Positions 20,163 to 32,172 of a stretch of 64,000 nucleotides of DNA are shown here, one piece after another (within the stretch, counting starts at the first letter, position 1; each line of letters starts with the position of its first letter). The notes under the pieces are model-generated. The model saw only the letters and a list, made by a program, of their open reading frames with translations, was not told the origin of the DNA and ran no database searches. The translations under genes and the position numbers were made by a program. Origin of the DNA: Pseudorasbora parva (lineage: Eukaryota; Chordata; Actinopteri; Cypriniformes; Gobionidae); the NCBI RefSeq assembly GCF_024679245.1, contig NC_090178.1, forward strand, positions 20,445,213 to 20,509,212, given 5' to 3'.

Positions 20163-21133
20163 AGGTGGGGTAAAGGTATTCTGGTAAACGTTGTTGATAT
20201 TTCAAATCACCCCCCAAAAGGGTCTCACCCATAGATATGGAGCGTTCGAATGAGGTATCTACGTATACATAGCTATGGGCGAGACCCTATTTTGATAGCT
20301 CCGCCCCACACATACGTAACCCAGGCAACGACTATGGCAGATTCTGTGTGTTACTAATCCAGGTCGAATATTCAATGAAAAATTTAAGTCACCCCTTCCA
20401 TCACAAAAAGTTCTCATGAACAACTCGATCCAACGACAATCCAACTAATGACATGTTACAATTATGACCAGATTCGAGTTATATAGCCATAACAAAAACA
20501 AACCCATGACAATTCGATAGTACACAAGCACGGCACTCCAACTAATGAACATAATAGAATTATGAAAAGATTAGAGAGTTATATCGATAACAAAAAACAC
20601 AAACTGTTCTCATGAACAACTCAATAGCAAACGAGCACGACAGTCCAACTAACAACATATTACAATTATGACCAGATTAGATAGTTATAGCGATCACAAA
20701 AACACAAATTGTTCTCATGACAACTCGATAGTACACGAGCACGACAGTACAACTAACAACATATTACAATTATGACCGGATAAGGGTTATATAGATCATG
20801 AAAAGAGGAAACTAACATATATTAGGACTATAGTATCTTACTTGTCGGACACATTTTGTAAACTGACGCTTTGAAACAGTGAGGAGATTTAGATGCTCCA
20901 TAGGGTGTGGAAATGAATGGGTCTTTATCATCACTTGAGTGAACATGACACAACCATATTCAAGCAAAAGTCAGCATATATTAGTTCTCGGCTAATGTCC
21001 ATCATTTGTGTCATGTGTTTTGAATATTGATGTGCACTGAGCGCTCTCTTCTCACCATTATTAGTAGACACGCCCCTTACCTACTGATGGCTATTGGACT
21101 TGGCCCAAGTCCGAGGACACATAAACCCCACCT
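20163..21133. mobile_element. TTAA-flanked element with AGGTGGGGT ends, 971 bp
   Basis: Left end AGGTGGGGTAAAG, right end AACCCCACCT, both next to TTAA (20159-20162, 21134-21137). Non-coding. It carries a small nested hairpin (20220-20287) and an internal tandem array (20410-20810). Kolobok-like by target and terminus; internal arrays of this size are unusual for a MITE. Confidence 0.75.
20410..20810. repeat. About 100-bp tandem repeat, four copies, inside the TTAA element
   Basis: Units begin near 20410, 20503, 20606 and 20711 with GTTCTCATGAACAACTCGAT or variants, and share GACAGTCCAACTAACAACAT and TTACAATTATGACCAGATTA. Copies 3 and 4 are most alike (period 105); copy 2 is most diverged. 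Confidence 0.8.
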
Positions 21134-21137
21134 TTAA

Positions 21138-21585
21138 GGACACATATCTTTAGCCAAGCATTCACCTAACACATCTTATAACCTTGAACTCTATTTATAT
21201 CAGATCAAATGTACATGATTTTTTTTTATAATTGAAATGTTATGAACAACTAATTATTTTTCAATTGCTTTTCTGTTTGATCTCTTATACCCATCCTGAG
21301 TTAACCAAAGAGTGCATCGGCTCCAGTTTGGATCTGGCCTCTTAGGATGACGTCAGTTGCCTCAACACCTGTGAAGAGATGACTTCAACTCCTGCGAGGA
21401 CTTCAAATGACGCAAAAACTTAATTAACATGCTACATTTTCTATTGTAATCATTATGTTCACAACTTGTAATAATTACTTCAGTGAGCTCATTGTTTCTG
21501 CCTAAATTGTATAAATTATGTAAGCTACCCAAGAGATTTAAATGTGTTCATTTCTAAAATACATTGCTTGGACACAGTCACCTGT
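21138..21585. other. Non-coding, no feature recognised
   Basis: AT-rich unique sequence between the TTAA element and a degenerate short-period repeat. Confidence 0.4.
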
Positions 21586-21896
21586 TAATCAAAATGAATC
21601 TGAAGTAAATATGAATTGAATGTGAATCTAAATGAATGTGAAATGAATGTAAAGTGAATATGAATCAAAATGAATGTGAAGTTAATGTGAATTCATTGTG
21701 AATTGAAATGTAAATTGAATGTGATTCAAAGTGAATGTGAATGGAATGTGAATAAAAATAAATGTGAATTCAATGTGAATTCAATTGTGAATTGAAAGTG
21801 AATCAAAAAAAATGTGAATTGAAATGTGAATCAAAATAAAATGAGAAGTGAATCAAAATGTGAGTTGAAATGTGAATTGGATGTGAATCAAAATAA

Positions 21897-21900
<4 letters not shown>
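21586..21900. repeat. Degenerate short-period repeat (GAATGTGAATCAAAAT type)
   Basis: About 20 loosely conserved units mixing TGAATGTGAA, TGAATTGAA and ATCAAAAT in variable order; unit length drifts between roughly 8 and 18 bp. It runs directly into a (GT)n tract. Confidence 0.75.
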
Positions 21901-21979
<79 letters not shown>

Positions 21980-22000
21980 CGTGTGCGTGTGTGTGTGTGT
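21901..22000. repeat. (GT)n microsatellite
   Basis: Pure dinucleotide array to about 21976, then imperfect (GTATGC, GTGTGC) to 22000. Open frames of Val-Cys or His-Thr across it are artefacts. Confidence 0.97.
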
Positions 22001-22069
22001 TCACATACAAACAGTGGTGGGGTGAAAAGTCTCTTCACTTCACTTAAAATTCACCATGCTAGCTACTGG

Positions 22070-22331
22070 TGTTACAATTATGTTTGGTTTTGTCTTCACC
22101 TGTGCTTGTTTTTCTCTTATTAGTTTGCCATCTCCACCTGTGTTTTATTAGTTCCCTCCTTCACCCTGTGTATTTATACTCCCTGTTCTGTTCAGTTCTT
22201 CGTTGGTTATTGTTTGTATACATGGTTGTGTTAATGTATTCTAAACCATCGCTGCATGTTATTTGGATTAAAGACTCTTTGTTACCATCTTATACTTTGT
22301 TGTGTGCTTTCTACAAAATTAGATTGTAACA
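22070..22331 (+). mobile_element. Solo LTR, 262 bp, with ACTGG target duplication
   Basis: Begins TGTTACAATT and ends GATTGTAACA, so the LTR ends are TG...CA with extended inverted termini. A 5-bp duplication ACTGG flanks it (22065-22069, 22332-22336). A TATTTATA box at about 22170 and ATTAAA near 22266 fit a plus-strand promoter and poly(A) signal. No internal region remains, so it arose by LTR-LTR recombination. The family (gypsy or BEL) cannot be decided. Confidence 0.8.
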
Positions 22332-22383
22332 ACTGGTAATTTAGCATTTAAAGTATATGCATAAAAAGGACGTTTACCTGAGC

Positions 22384-22675
22384 CCGATCTCACGAAAATG
22401 CGTATAAATAGTACGAGTTTGCAATCTCGTGGAATGTATACGCCAAAATGAGTTTTTGCGTGCATATGGTACGCGGTTTTTCGTGTGCATATGATATGCA
22501 CTTTATGGCGTATTATACATACGAACCCCCCACCCCACCACCCTAAACCTACCCAAGAGCGTGTCATATGCACATCATAAAGTGCGTATCATATGCACGC
22601 AAAAAACTGCGTAGCATTTGCACACCAAAACACATTTCACACTCGTACTATTTATACGCATGACCATGAGATTGT
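22384..22675. repeat. Foldback MITE, about 290 bp
   Basis: The arms begin GATCTCACGAAAATGCGTAT (22386) and end GCATGACCATGAGATT (22673); ATAAATAGTACGAG and CTCGTACTATTTAT pair exactly. Inner arms (ATGCGTGCATATGGTACGC-like) also pair; the loop is a C-rich ACCCCCCACCCC block near 22527. No coding capacity and no clear target duplication. Confidence 0.7.
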
Positions 22676-23244
22676 GTTGGTTTACCTTTATCATTTGAAA
22701 ATGAATATTCTGCATTCTCTTTTCAAACACTGTCAGACATTTTTATTTGTAACATTTAAGAAGACATACGAGAATATATGAGTGTGTAAATATTTGGAAT
22801 TTAACACTTCCAGATGCAGAGGTGGGTAGTAACAAATTACATTTACTTCGTTACATTTACTTGAGTAAATTTTTTGGGTAACTTGTACTTTTAGAGTATA
22901 TTTAAAAATGGGTACTTTTACTTTTACTCAAGTACATTTCTTGTGAAAAAGCTGTACTTTTACTTCGTTACATTCGGTGGCGTTCCTCCGCTACTGTCAA
23001 TGGTGATAATTAATTATATATTTTAAAATAAGTTATGACTTGTTCGCAAGTCTCGCGAAACGTTGGAGAGTCTGCTTCGCGAGAGGTGGATATTGTCACC
23101 CGCATAAAATAAGCGCGCGTTTAGTCAGAAGATGATGGCCGAAGCAGAGGGACATGTGTGAGCTACGGCAGATCACCCGTACGTGGCCTCATGTTCAGCC
23201 TGTTTTCAGTCCAAGATGTCAAAAAGAACAGTTTCATAATTTAA

Positions 23245-23319
23245 TGCATGCTGTGTTCACCAAAACGAACTGACATCTCAGCATACAATAATTCCAGCTC
23301 CAACCTGAAAAAACAGCGG
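23245..23319 (+). pseudogene. BED zinc-finger exon remnant of hAT transposase
   Basis: The frame reads CMLCSPKRTDISAYNNSSSN followed by LKKQR, matching the C-x2-C and SSSNLKKH signature of hAT BED fingers, and ends at a consensus splice donor GGTAAGTG. Upstream the frame holds a stop, so the exon is dead. BED fingers bind the transposon ends. Confidence 0.6.
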
Positions 23320-24317
23320 TAAGTGTAACAATGATGCCTATATTTGAACACTATTAATGGTATTTGGTAACTATGGGCACTTTTCCTTTATTGTAATACT
23401 ATTTCACACACTGTCCGAGTGTTTTCCTCATATGCGCCCTTGTGCAAGCATTGACAAATCGTTTGAATCCTCCGAACACACGTCCACAAACAAACGTTCA
23501 CATCTGCACATTTACATATCTTTTTTTTCTCACAAAACGAGCAACCTCATTGGCAAAATGTACCTGTGGCAATGTTTTTGCAAACCACAAAATACGCACC
23601 AATACACACTGCAGGAATTCCAACAGAAATGAACACTATAGGCAGAAAAACTGCATTTTTTTAGTCTGGTTTGTAAACTAAAACATTTTGAATTTTGCGT
23701 CACAGCTCCATGTTCTGCTTTTCTGATTCACCAGACTTGCTCGATAGCTCAGCTGATACAGATTTGTATTTACAATGCGAAAAGCTTGAGAACGAACCCC
23801 ATGAAGAACGAGTCATGATAAAAGAGCTCAAAGACAAGTTCTAAACACAAGCTAAAAATACATGGACACAATTTTATTTTTGTCACATTTGCTGTTGTTA
23901 ACACTTTCGGGTAGGTTTAGTGTGGGTGTACGTTAAAAACACAACGTAACAAAACATGTCAGATTCACGCAAATCTGTTCTGGAAAAAAATAAGGTTTTA
24001 GCGCCACCCAGTGGACATTTCACTTTGAAACTGTCGCAATATGTACATATTGGTACATACTTTGTGGTTTGCATAAACGTTGCCATAGGTACTGATGAGA
24101 TCAGGCTAAAAACGAAACAAATTGAATAGCCTAATGTGACATCTTGCATTTATACACATATCCGGACAGACAACAGTCTGCAGTATATACATACATTTAA
24201 AAATGGGACTGTATTTTTAAGAATGCATATACTTATAAAAATATAAGAACAAAGTATGTTTTAAAAAGAGCTGTGGTTAGCCCAGCACACCATTAATTTA
24301 CACGGTTTAACCATTAA

Positions 24318-24407
<90 letters not shown>
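24318..24407. repeat. (CA)n(TA)n compound microsatellite
   Basis: About 26 bp of CA followed by about 64 bp of TA, inside the hAT element. Confidence 0.97.
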
Positions 24408-24409
<2 letters not shown>

Positions 24410-24648
24410 AGGTGTGTGAAAGCTCTCTAAGTAGTCTGAAATTCAGGGTTTTTGGATCTTATCAATCAGATCGAAAGTAACTAGTAACTAAGTACTTGAG
24501 TAGTTTTTTCATCTAATACTTTTTTACTCTTACTCAAGTAACTATTACGATTGTTACTTTTACTTTTACTTGAGTAAATATTTCCGTAAGTACTTGTACT
24601 TTTACTTGAGTAAAGATTTTGGCTACTCTACCCACCTCTGTCCAGATG

Positions 24649-25329
24649 TCATCTTATCAAGGGGGGAAAATTCCTGACATTGACTGGAGAAAAAATATAC
24701 CAGAAAATCAGGTCACTAAATTATCGGTGACATGTAACACATTGAGGAACCATATCATTATGGAAGTCTCTGGCCTATTTATCTAATTGGTTTAATTGGT
24801 GTAATGTGTGCAAAGCAATTCATCCCAGAAATTTGAGAGCTGAATCTCAAATTTCAGTTCCTCTGGTCAATCTATGTTTTTACTATTTTTATAATGATAT
24901 TAAATGTCTTGGATTTTATCCCTGTATGAATAATTCCACAGATTCTTCCCACAAACACTACTCTGACTCACAATTACTTGATCTGCTCTCTAATAAATGC
25001 ACTGTTATGAATCCTGTGTGAGCCTGCCATCGACCCCCTGCAGAGACCGTTCTGGTGCAAAGCCTGAATGTTGTAACATCAACACGAAGAAGCCTGCAGC
25101 TTAGAATAGCCCCTGCATCTTGCATTATCCCAAATTTACAGTGTTTATCCGACAGCCAGTCGTCCTGAGAGGCAAACAAAAATAGAGCCACAAGGCTGAA
25201 ATGGCTTATGAAATAGAGACACAGTGGGTTGTTATTTATGACAGAGTATCACCATGTTGCCAGGCAGCCCCTGCATTCTGTGAAGAGGTCTGATATGTTC
25301 TCTCTTCATGCTGATAAAGAGTGATTAAT

Positions 25330-25331
<2 letters not shown>
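24649..25331. other. Non-coding, no feature recognised
   Basis: Mixed composition, apparently unique. Frames at 24806-25021 and 24958-25191 show no domain. Confidence 0.4.
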
Positions 25332-25388
<57 letters not shown>

Positions 25389-25399
25389 AGAGAGAGAGG
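25332..25399. repeat. (GA)n microsatellite
   Basis: About 68 bp, pure at first, then GGGA-interrupted. Confidence 0.95.
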
Positions 25400-25774
25400 C
25401 GTGCAGCATTGTGTCACTGTCCTGTCATGATCGACCAATCACCCCCTCCATTACAGGAAAGTGAGTCCGTCACATACCATTACCGTATTATTGACCAATT
25501 GAAATTCAAATGATCTTTATCATGAATAATAATGTTACTTGATGCATAACGTTCCACCATTTTTGTAAATATATAATTTCGAAAGAAGTTTAGTGGGGTA
25601 GGCTGCTATGACACTGCATTTACATGCACTCTCAAGGGAGAAAACATCAAATTTGAACTTATGAAATTACACAAAACATAACTAGAATTAGAATATACCC
25701 TAGTTTTGATAACTGTAATTCTTTCAGTCTCTTTGTTTAGAAAACTGTCCAAATTGGAATAAAATGTCTCGATT
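25400..25774. other. Non-coding, no feature recognised
   Basis: AT-rich unique sequence leading into the minisatellite. Confidence 0.4.
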
Positions 25775-25975
25775 CAATGCTAGACTGAGAGAACGATTAA
25801 GAACAAATTGATTCATTAGAATGAATCAGACTTTTCAGTGCCGACAGATAAAGAGGCATTTATGATGAAACGATTCATTATAATGAATCAGACTTTCCAA
25901 TACTACACTTCAGAGAAAGCCATTTAGGAGGAACTATTCACCAGATTGAATCAGACTTTCCAGTGCTACATATAT
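25775..25975. repeat. Diverged minisatellite, block 1 (unit about 65 bp)
   Basis: Three units sharing GATTCATTAGAATGAATCAG, then ACTTTCCAGTGCTACA, a GAGA-rich spacer and TTTAGGAGGAAC. Each contains a small palindrome (GATTCATT-AATGAATC). Confidence 0.7.
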
Positions 25976-26334
25976 GAGAAGTAAGAAGATGAGTTTAATA
26001 GATTTTTGCCGGTGTTGTAAAAAGAAGTTAAGGATGCACAGAGTACTTACCAACATGATCATAATTTTTGAGAGAAATAGTAAATGTGAATGCTTAAACA
26101 AACAAGTTAATTCATTTAGGATTAGAATGAATTCAACCCAAGCGCTAGTGACGTGAATGCTTATGGTACTGTTTATCATCTGTCCATCATAGTATAAAGC
26201 CCGCCCTGACAATTTCATTGGTCGCAATAGAAGCGCAAAGTTGCTTGACAATGGATCAAGTCCAGACCGAATTTCCCGAATTCAAATGTCTTTGGGCTAA
26301 ATTCGGCTGCCATCCAGCCTAATGAGAGAGGGTT
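25976..26334. other. Non-repetitive segment splitting the minisatellite
   Basis: About 360 bp without the unit. It includes TTCGGCTGCCATCCAGCCTA near 26303, possibly a decayed transposon end. A 105-codon minus frame is treated as chance. Confidence 0.45.
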
Positions 26335-26565
26335 GTTTGAATAAAACTAGAACGAACCACACATTCCATTGCTACATATATGAGACAGTCATTTAGAATA
26401 AAACAAGACTCACTAGACTAAATCAGACTTTCCAATGCTACACATCACGAGAGTCAAGTAGGATGAATCAGTTCACTAGAATGAATCAGACTTTTGTTGC
26501 TACAAATGAGGGAGAAAAGGTAATTTATGATGAACTGATTCACTACAACGAATCAGACGTAGCGC
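26335..26565. repeat. Diverged minisatellite, block 2
   Basis: Four further units of the same type (ACTTTCCAATGCTACACATC, CACTAGAATGAATCAGACTT), matching the block at 25775-25975. Confidence 0.7.
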
Positions 26566-28339
26566 TAAAACAACTAACCAAAGATATGTAATGTACTTCC
26601 CACATATTTCATGACCTAACTCGGGTCGCTCCAAGGAAACCTACTAGTTAGTTTGAAGCAAAACCAGCAGCTTTAATACTAACTGCCACATTTATACAAT
26701 CATGTGTTGGACGTAGAGTTAACTGAATTAGACAATGTTACAAAACAATGCAATTAATCGTGGCATTTTGCTTCCCTTGTGACCCTTAGAGCAAATATAA
26801 AATAAATATTTGATGACAGAACAGATGGCCATGAATTCATCCCAAAGTCTAAAAGTGAGACATGCAGTAACAGCATCTCTAAATTTAAAAACAGCAACTT
26901 CTCAGTCTCGAAACAAGTCTTAAAACCGCTCTAAGTTTATCATGCATTTTTAATGCAGCTAAACAAAAACATCTGAAAATACCTTCGAAAAATGCAGTCC
27001 TCAATCCCAGTTTGCCCTACTACATCTATTTGTAAACCTGCTGAGGTGTAAATCACTCAGCATATGGTTTATGTCAGGGCCTTAATATGGAACTGCAGTT
27101 TCTCAATTTCTCATTCCAGATTGACGACTTCATGTTTAATGAATAAGGTATTATGTGATCTTATAAATAACTCATAACCATAACGTTGACATTCACCCTA
27201 GTCCCGCGGGTACGTATGGATCGGACATTCAATTTTGTGCAAATGTTGACTCGGGGAGGTTCTTTATGGGGCTAGAAATGTTGCTTTGTTGATACTGAAT
27301 TCTGCTGGAAGGATGCCTGGACTTTTTCTCCGCGGTGGCCTGCTTCCTCTCCTCCTTTCAGAAAGAGGCTGGCAGACAGGCATGCTCGACACTTCAGAGA
27401 AATTCTTTCATTTGGAGGCAGTTTTGTAGCTGGCAGTTTGGCTGTCAGTTGGGGATCGGTGACCTTGCTGAACGGGTTTGCCGGCGAGAAGGAGGGACAA
27501 TGTTTCCTGGCTTCTGCTGCGGCCTGTCAGACTGTTATCAATGCAATTGAGCAATGGACTGCAGGGAAACGGGCTTGAATAACCCAGGAGGGGCCGAGAA
27601 GGGCCCATGGGAGGAGGGACAGGGGTCTGCAGGTGATCATACCAGGCTGTGCGCTGTTTTGTTGACTTTCTGGCTGTCAGCCACTGTAATGAAGTTAAAT
27701 GAGCAAAACATGCCCGCAGAGAAAGAGAGAGAGGGGGAAAGGATGATCACTACAGCCGAACAAAAAGGAAGTGGACAACAGAAGCGAGATGGAGGCGAAT
27801 ACAGTCAATCAATACCCCTTTTACTCTCTCTCTCCGGCCTCTCTGTGCGCTTCTATGTGTCATTTCTGTGAAAAGAAAAGTCACCTTTAGATGCTTAATG
27901 GGATATTTTAACAATAGGGATTCACAGTGCAGGCAAAGACTTCCTTTTGTTGTGCAGTTATGTGGCTTCAACCAGAAAATGTAGTCAGCCATTAGAAGAA
28001 AGGTTGAAAAAGCCATTAAAACAATTGCATTCGACAATTACCTTAACATAAAAACTAGACTGTCCGCTTTTTTAAACTCGCAATTTTGAGCGTTGAATTA
28101 TTGGATAACTGCAGAAAACACCTTGAAAGCTGCATTTGTTGGAAGTTGGGGGTGGGGGGTGGATGGGATTGAAAGTTACAGAGCTTCAATCAAATGGATG
28201 TGAAGTGATCTTGAGAAGCATTCAAAGAGCATTCAACTCATACAGAAATGAAAGCTTTAGCATAAATTCTGCTAGGAAGACTCAATTACTGCGTCACTTA
28301 ATGCCTTCACTCTAATCCAATGATATTCTCATGCTCACG
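26566..28339. other. Non-coding, mostly unique; GC-richer part at 27190-27860
   Basis: No gene. The segment 27300-27640 is GC-richer than its surroundings and free of recognisable repeats, so it is a candidate for conserved non-coding DNA; frames at 27335-27550 and 27554-27871 have no known domain. Confidence 0.35.
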
Positions 28340-28347
28340 GTATAAAG

Positions 28348-29468
28348 TAGGGGTGTGCATTGGCACTGCCTTCACGATTCGATTCGATTACGATTCACCA
28401 GGTAACGATTCGATTCAATTCGATTCTACGATGCATTGTGATGCATCAAAATTCTACTGCACACAAAGCAAATTTTTCATTAGTCATGAGGCAATACAAG
28501 CAGATATTAAACAACAGATTGTATTGGCTGCTATGTGTCTCCTTTATCTTTGACATAAAAGTTCTTAAATAAAATAAAATGTAATTTAAAAAAATTAAAT
28601 AAAATGCAATTAACCCTTAAATGCATGACTGGTACACAGAACATTCTTACATATTCAGGTCGTTAGCGACCCAGATCTATATTTAACATGGATAGACCTC
28701 TAGCTGTCGTGATAATATATAAAACTCCTGATTTTAGAGTAACAGCTACAGAAGAATAAAATAAAACCTATTTCGTTACCTTTTGGAGCTTGGAAGGATT
28801 CAGTTTGAGCAGATGTTTAATACCATCATCATATGACCTCGTCAGAGCTCGTTTACCAGTATATTCAGCATCTGCCTCATATTCGCGATCTCCAGCTTAT
28901 TCTCCAAACTCATTTTCAATGTCTTCAAAATCAATATTTTGATCACTGACAGCTTCTTGACCACATCCATCATCAAGAGACAGTGACACTAACATATAAT
29001 TGTGTTTAGTACTTGCTCTCTGAAGTAAATCACTAAGCCATTTCAAGTTTTGCAGATTATATTATTGTTTCGTTTTCTGTCAGAGGTAACTATGAGTGAA
29101 ACGTCACTTCATCGTTGGGTATCAGACATTGCCACCTTGTGGAATAAAGGTGAACTGCACCGTATTTCGTCATTAAAGATTAATTTATTATTGTGCAAAA
29201 AATATATACGTACAATCCTACACACCTCGGGTTGTTAGCGCGTTTTTAATAACCCATCTATCGCGGTCATCTCCCTCTGCCTCAGCCATCTTCCTTGTTG
29301 TTGTTGTTATTCTCCCGGAACCGGAAGTATTTGAAACTTCACAACTTTATCGTCCGCCAGAAAATAAACAGTGACATAATCGATTATGGCACTTTGCCGC
29401 ATCAATGCTGAATCGTTCATGCCCCGCATCGCGATGCATCGCCGAATCGATTATTGTTGACACCCCTA
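28348..29468. mobile_element. Non-autonomous hAT, TAGGGGTG family, 1121 bp
   Basis: Ends TAGGGGTGTGCATTGGC and TGTTGACACCCCTA with a perfect 8-bp duplication GTATAAAG (28340-28347, 29469-29476). Subterminal GATTCGATTCGATTACGATT and CGCATCGCGATGCATCGCCG repeats are typical of this group. No transposase frame remains. Confidence 0.88.
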
Positions 29469-29740
29469 GTATAAAGGCTCTGTACTTACACGTTTAATTT
29501 TGCAGATACTAAAGCGACGATTACCCCCATCCTCCCCACCACCACCAGGATGGCCCTGTCCATACCCTGCCGGGGGTTCGGCTGTGCCCCTGCCCTCGTC
29601 TTCAGGCAGGAATTGCAGATCCGAGACCCTCGGATTATGCTCTTCGGACGGGGCCTACGCCAAATGACACTATCAGCTTGCTGAGCTGTTAATAAATGCA
29701 CTATTGTCAATATATTTCTCCCGAGTCTTTTTGGTAGAAA

Positions 29741-30409
29741 TGTAATATATGTACATATATGTCCTATATCCGAGCAGTGATGTCATATATGTTTCATATA
29801 AGACAATATGTTATTAGCACATATTTACATCCTCATGATATATGAAGATATAGGTTTATAACATGTATGACATACCCATAGAAGAATTAATATAGTACTG
29901 TATATTAAAAAGATTTATATGATGACTTTTTATATGGTACTGTATGTTAATGCAATATACAGCTCTTGAATTTATTTATAAATGCAAGTTTATTTAAACA
30001 ACGCATACGCAAACATTCAGTATGCTTAGGATTTTATATGTATTTCTATAGTATATAGTGTATAATACCTATAGTAAAATTTGTATATATGCATATATTA
30101 CAGAAATTAATTAATTTCTATATGGTACTGTGCAGTATGTTAAGATCATATATGTAAAAAATATTTATTTGTAATAATAAATATTACTTTTAATAAATAT
30201 CCCCCCACCCACCCCAGTTAAACAAGGATATCATGTCAATGACAGTAATTTGTCACATGTATAATTTGAACATATATGATATATGGAATACAGTTATATG
30301 TCAGTATATGGAATTGTATGGAATTTCTCATGGTTTCATTGCTGTGCGTGTCCATTTATGTTTTTACTTTATATGAGCATATTGGGATATTTCATATATG
30401 AGATATAAA

Positions 30410-30494
<85 letters not shown>

Positions 30495-30640
30495 AACATA
30501 TATAATATATAGGATACATTAATGTAAATATTTGGAGTTGTTCCAATTTTGAAAAGGTTTCGTATGTTTTTACTTTATATGTGCTTATATTGCATATCTT
30601 GATATACAGTATATTAAATAGGGATTATTGTCTATCACTT
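29741..30640. repeat. AT-rich low-complexity domain (CATATATG-like)
   Basis: About 900 bp dominated by ATATATG, ATATAT and repeats of TATGGTACTGTATGTTAA (29930, 30121 and variants). Contains the pure TA tract below. Confidence 0.7.
30414..30490. repeat. (TA)n microsatellite
   Basis: Pure TA array of about 77 bp. Confidence 0.97.
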
Positions 30641-30892
30641 GTCTGCAGTTGGTGTCAGCAGAAGTGATAAAGGGTTTCGACTTCTCTAATAGAAAACAAC
30701 CTTAACTTTGTGACCACCTCAGAAGTCCCTCTTTGATCATTATGTTCCTGGGGGTTACTGGCCAATTATCAGGCAGTACAAACAGCTTCCTGGCATTCGC
30801 TGTCTCTTTCTTGGTGGTAAGTGAAATTGACAGCTGCAAGAAAGAAGCAGCAGGAGGTTACAAGATTTTTTACAATCTGATTGGCATTATTC

Positions 30893-30898
<6 letters not shown>

Positions 30899-30976
<78 letters not shown>
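30899..30976. repeat. (TC)n microsatellite
   Basis: Pure TC array of about 78 bp; uninterrupted, unlike the TC tract at 34330-39900, which holds a LINE. Confidence 0.97.
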
Positions 30977-30980
<4 letters not shown>

Positions 30981-31289
30981 TACACCTCAACTTTGCTTCT
31001 CCATCATCTCTGCCTCATCCATGAGACGTCTGGGATCAGCTCATTTAGTTTTGATGAATCAGGATTTTATGCTTCCAGGGGGAAGACAAATCTTTGAATA
31101 AACTACATGTATCAAAAATATGAAAAAGCATCTCAGAAATTGGACCTGGACCTAAAAAAACACACAAAATGGAGTGCAAAGGAACAAAACACAGCACTAA
31201 CAGTGAACCATGGTCAAGGTGGATGTCATATTTAATTTAAATGTGAATGAAAATAAGATCTATTCAATGGGTTGCACTGTTGTGTGTGT

Positions 31290-32145
31290 ATAGAAACAGT
31301 GGTGACACTGCGACAGGGTCATGGATGGCCAAGGCTCACTGATGCACGTGGGGAGCGAAGACTGGCCTGTGTGGTCCGAGCAAACAGACGAGCAACTGTA
31401 GCTCAAATTGTTTAAGAAGTTATTGCTGTTTCTGATAGAAAGGTGTCAGAATACACAGTGCATTGCAGTTTGTTTGGGCTGCATATAGCTGCAAACCAGT
31501 GCCCAACAGTGGACACGTGAGCATCAGAACTGGACCACAGAGCAATGGAAGAAGGTGGCCTGGTCTGATGAATCACGTTTTCTTTTACATCACATGCATG
31601 GCTGGGTGTGTGTGCGTTGCTTATCTAAGGAACACATGGCACCAGGATGCACTATGGGAAGAAAGCAAGCCAGCGGAGGCAGTGTGATGCTTTGGGCAAT
31701 GTTCTGCTGGGAAACCTTAGGTCCTGCCATCCATGTGGATGTTACTTTGGCACATACCACCTACCTAAGTATTGTTGCAGACCATGTAGACCCTTTCATG
31801 GAAACGCTATTCCCTGGTGGCTGGGGCCTCTTTAAGCAGGATAATGTGCCCTGCCACAAAGCAAAAATGGTTAAGAAATGGTTTGAGGAGCACAACAACA
31901 AGTTTGAGGTGTTGACTTGGCCTACAAATTCCCCAGATCTCAATCCAATTGAGCATCTGTGGGATGTGCTGAACAAACAAGTCCGATCCATGGAGGCCTC
32001 ACCTCGCAACTTACAGGACTTAAAGGATCTGCTGCTAACATCTTGGTGCCCGATACCACAGCATACCTTCAGAGGTCTATAGGAGTCCAAGCCTTGACGG
32101 GTCGGGGGGCAACACAATCATAATGTTATGCCTGATCGGTGAGTG
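31290..32145 (+). pseudogene. Tc1-like transposase remnant
   Basis: The plus strand carries most of a Tc1/mariner transposase: WSDESRFLLHH (first catalytic D, about 31563), LFKQDNVPCHKAKMV (second D, about 31840) and NSPDLNPIEHLWDVL (final acidic residue, about 31930). The longest open piece is 31555-32082; the N-terminal paired-like region upstream (from about 31300) is broken by frameshifts and stops. The 3' end GCCTGATCGGTGAGTGTG resembles the usual terminus of this family; the 5' terminal repeat is not found. Such enzymes cut and paste at TA sites. Inactive. Confidence 0.8.
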
Positions 32146-32172
32146 TGTGCATGTGTGTGTTTTATATATATA

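Larger units (their letters stand above)
22817..24640. mobile_element. hAT transposon, internally decayed, 1824 bp
   Basis: Ends CAGAGGTGGGTAGTAAC and CTACTCTACCCACCTCTG, flanked by a perfect 8-bp duplication TCCAGATG (22809-22816, 24641-24648), the hallmark of hAT enzymes. Subterminal ACTTTTACTTGAGTAA repeats recur at both ends, as in Tol2-like hATs, and probably are transposase binding sites. A BED-finger exon remnant (23245-23319) shows descent from an autonomous element; the catalytic domain is gone. A (CA)n(TA)n tract has grown inside. Confidence 0.9.

Noticed and set aside
25775..26565. CRISPR-like repeat-spacer structure
   Set aside because: Units are contiguous and diverged, with no constant repeat or spacer length; the sequence is eukaryotic.
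29486..29710. 74-codon minus frame in a GC-richer patch
   Set aside because: No domain; probably a retroelement remnant, but no diagnostic motif was found.
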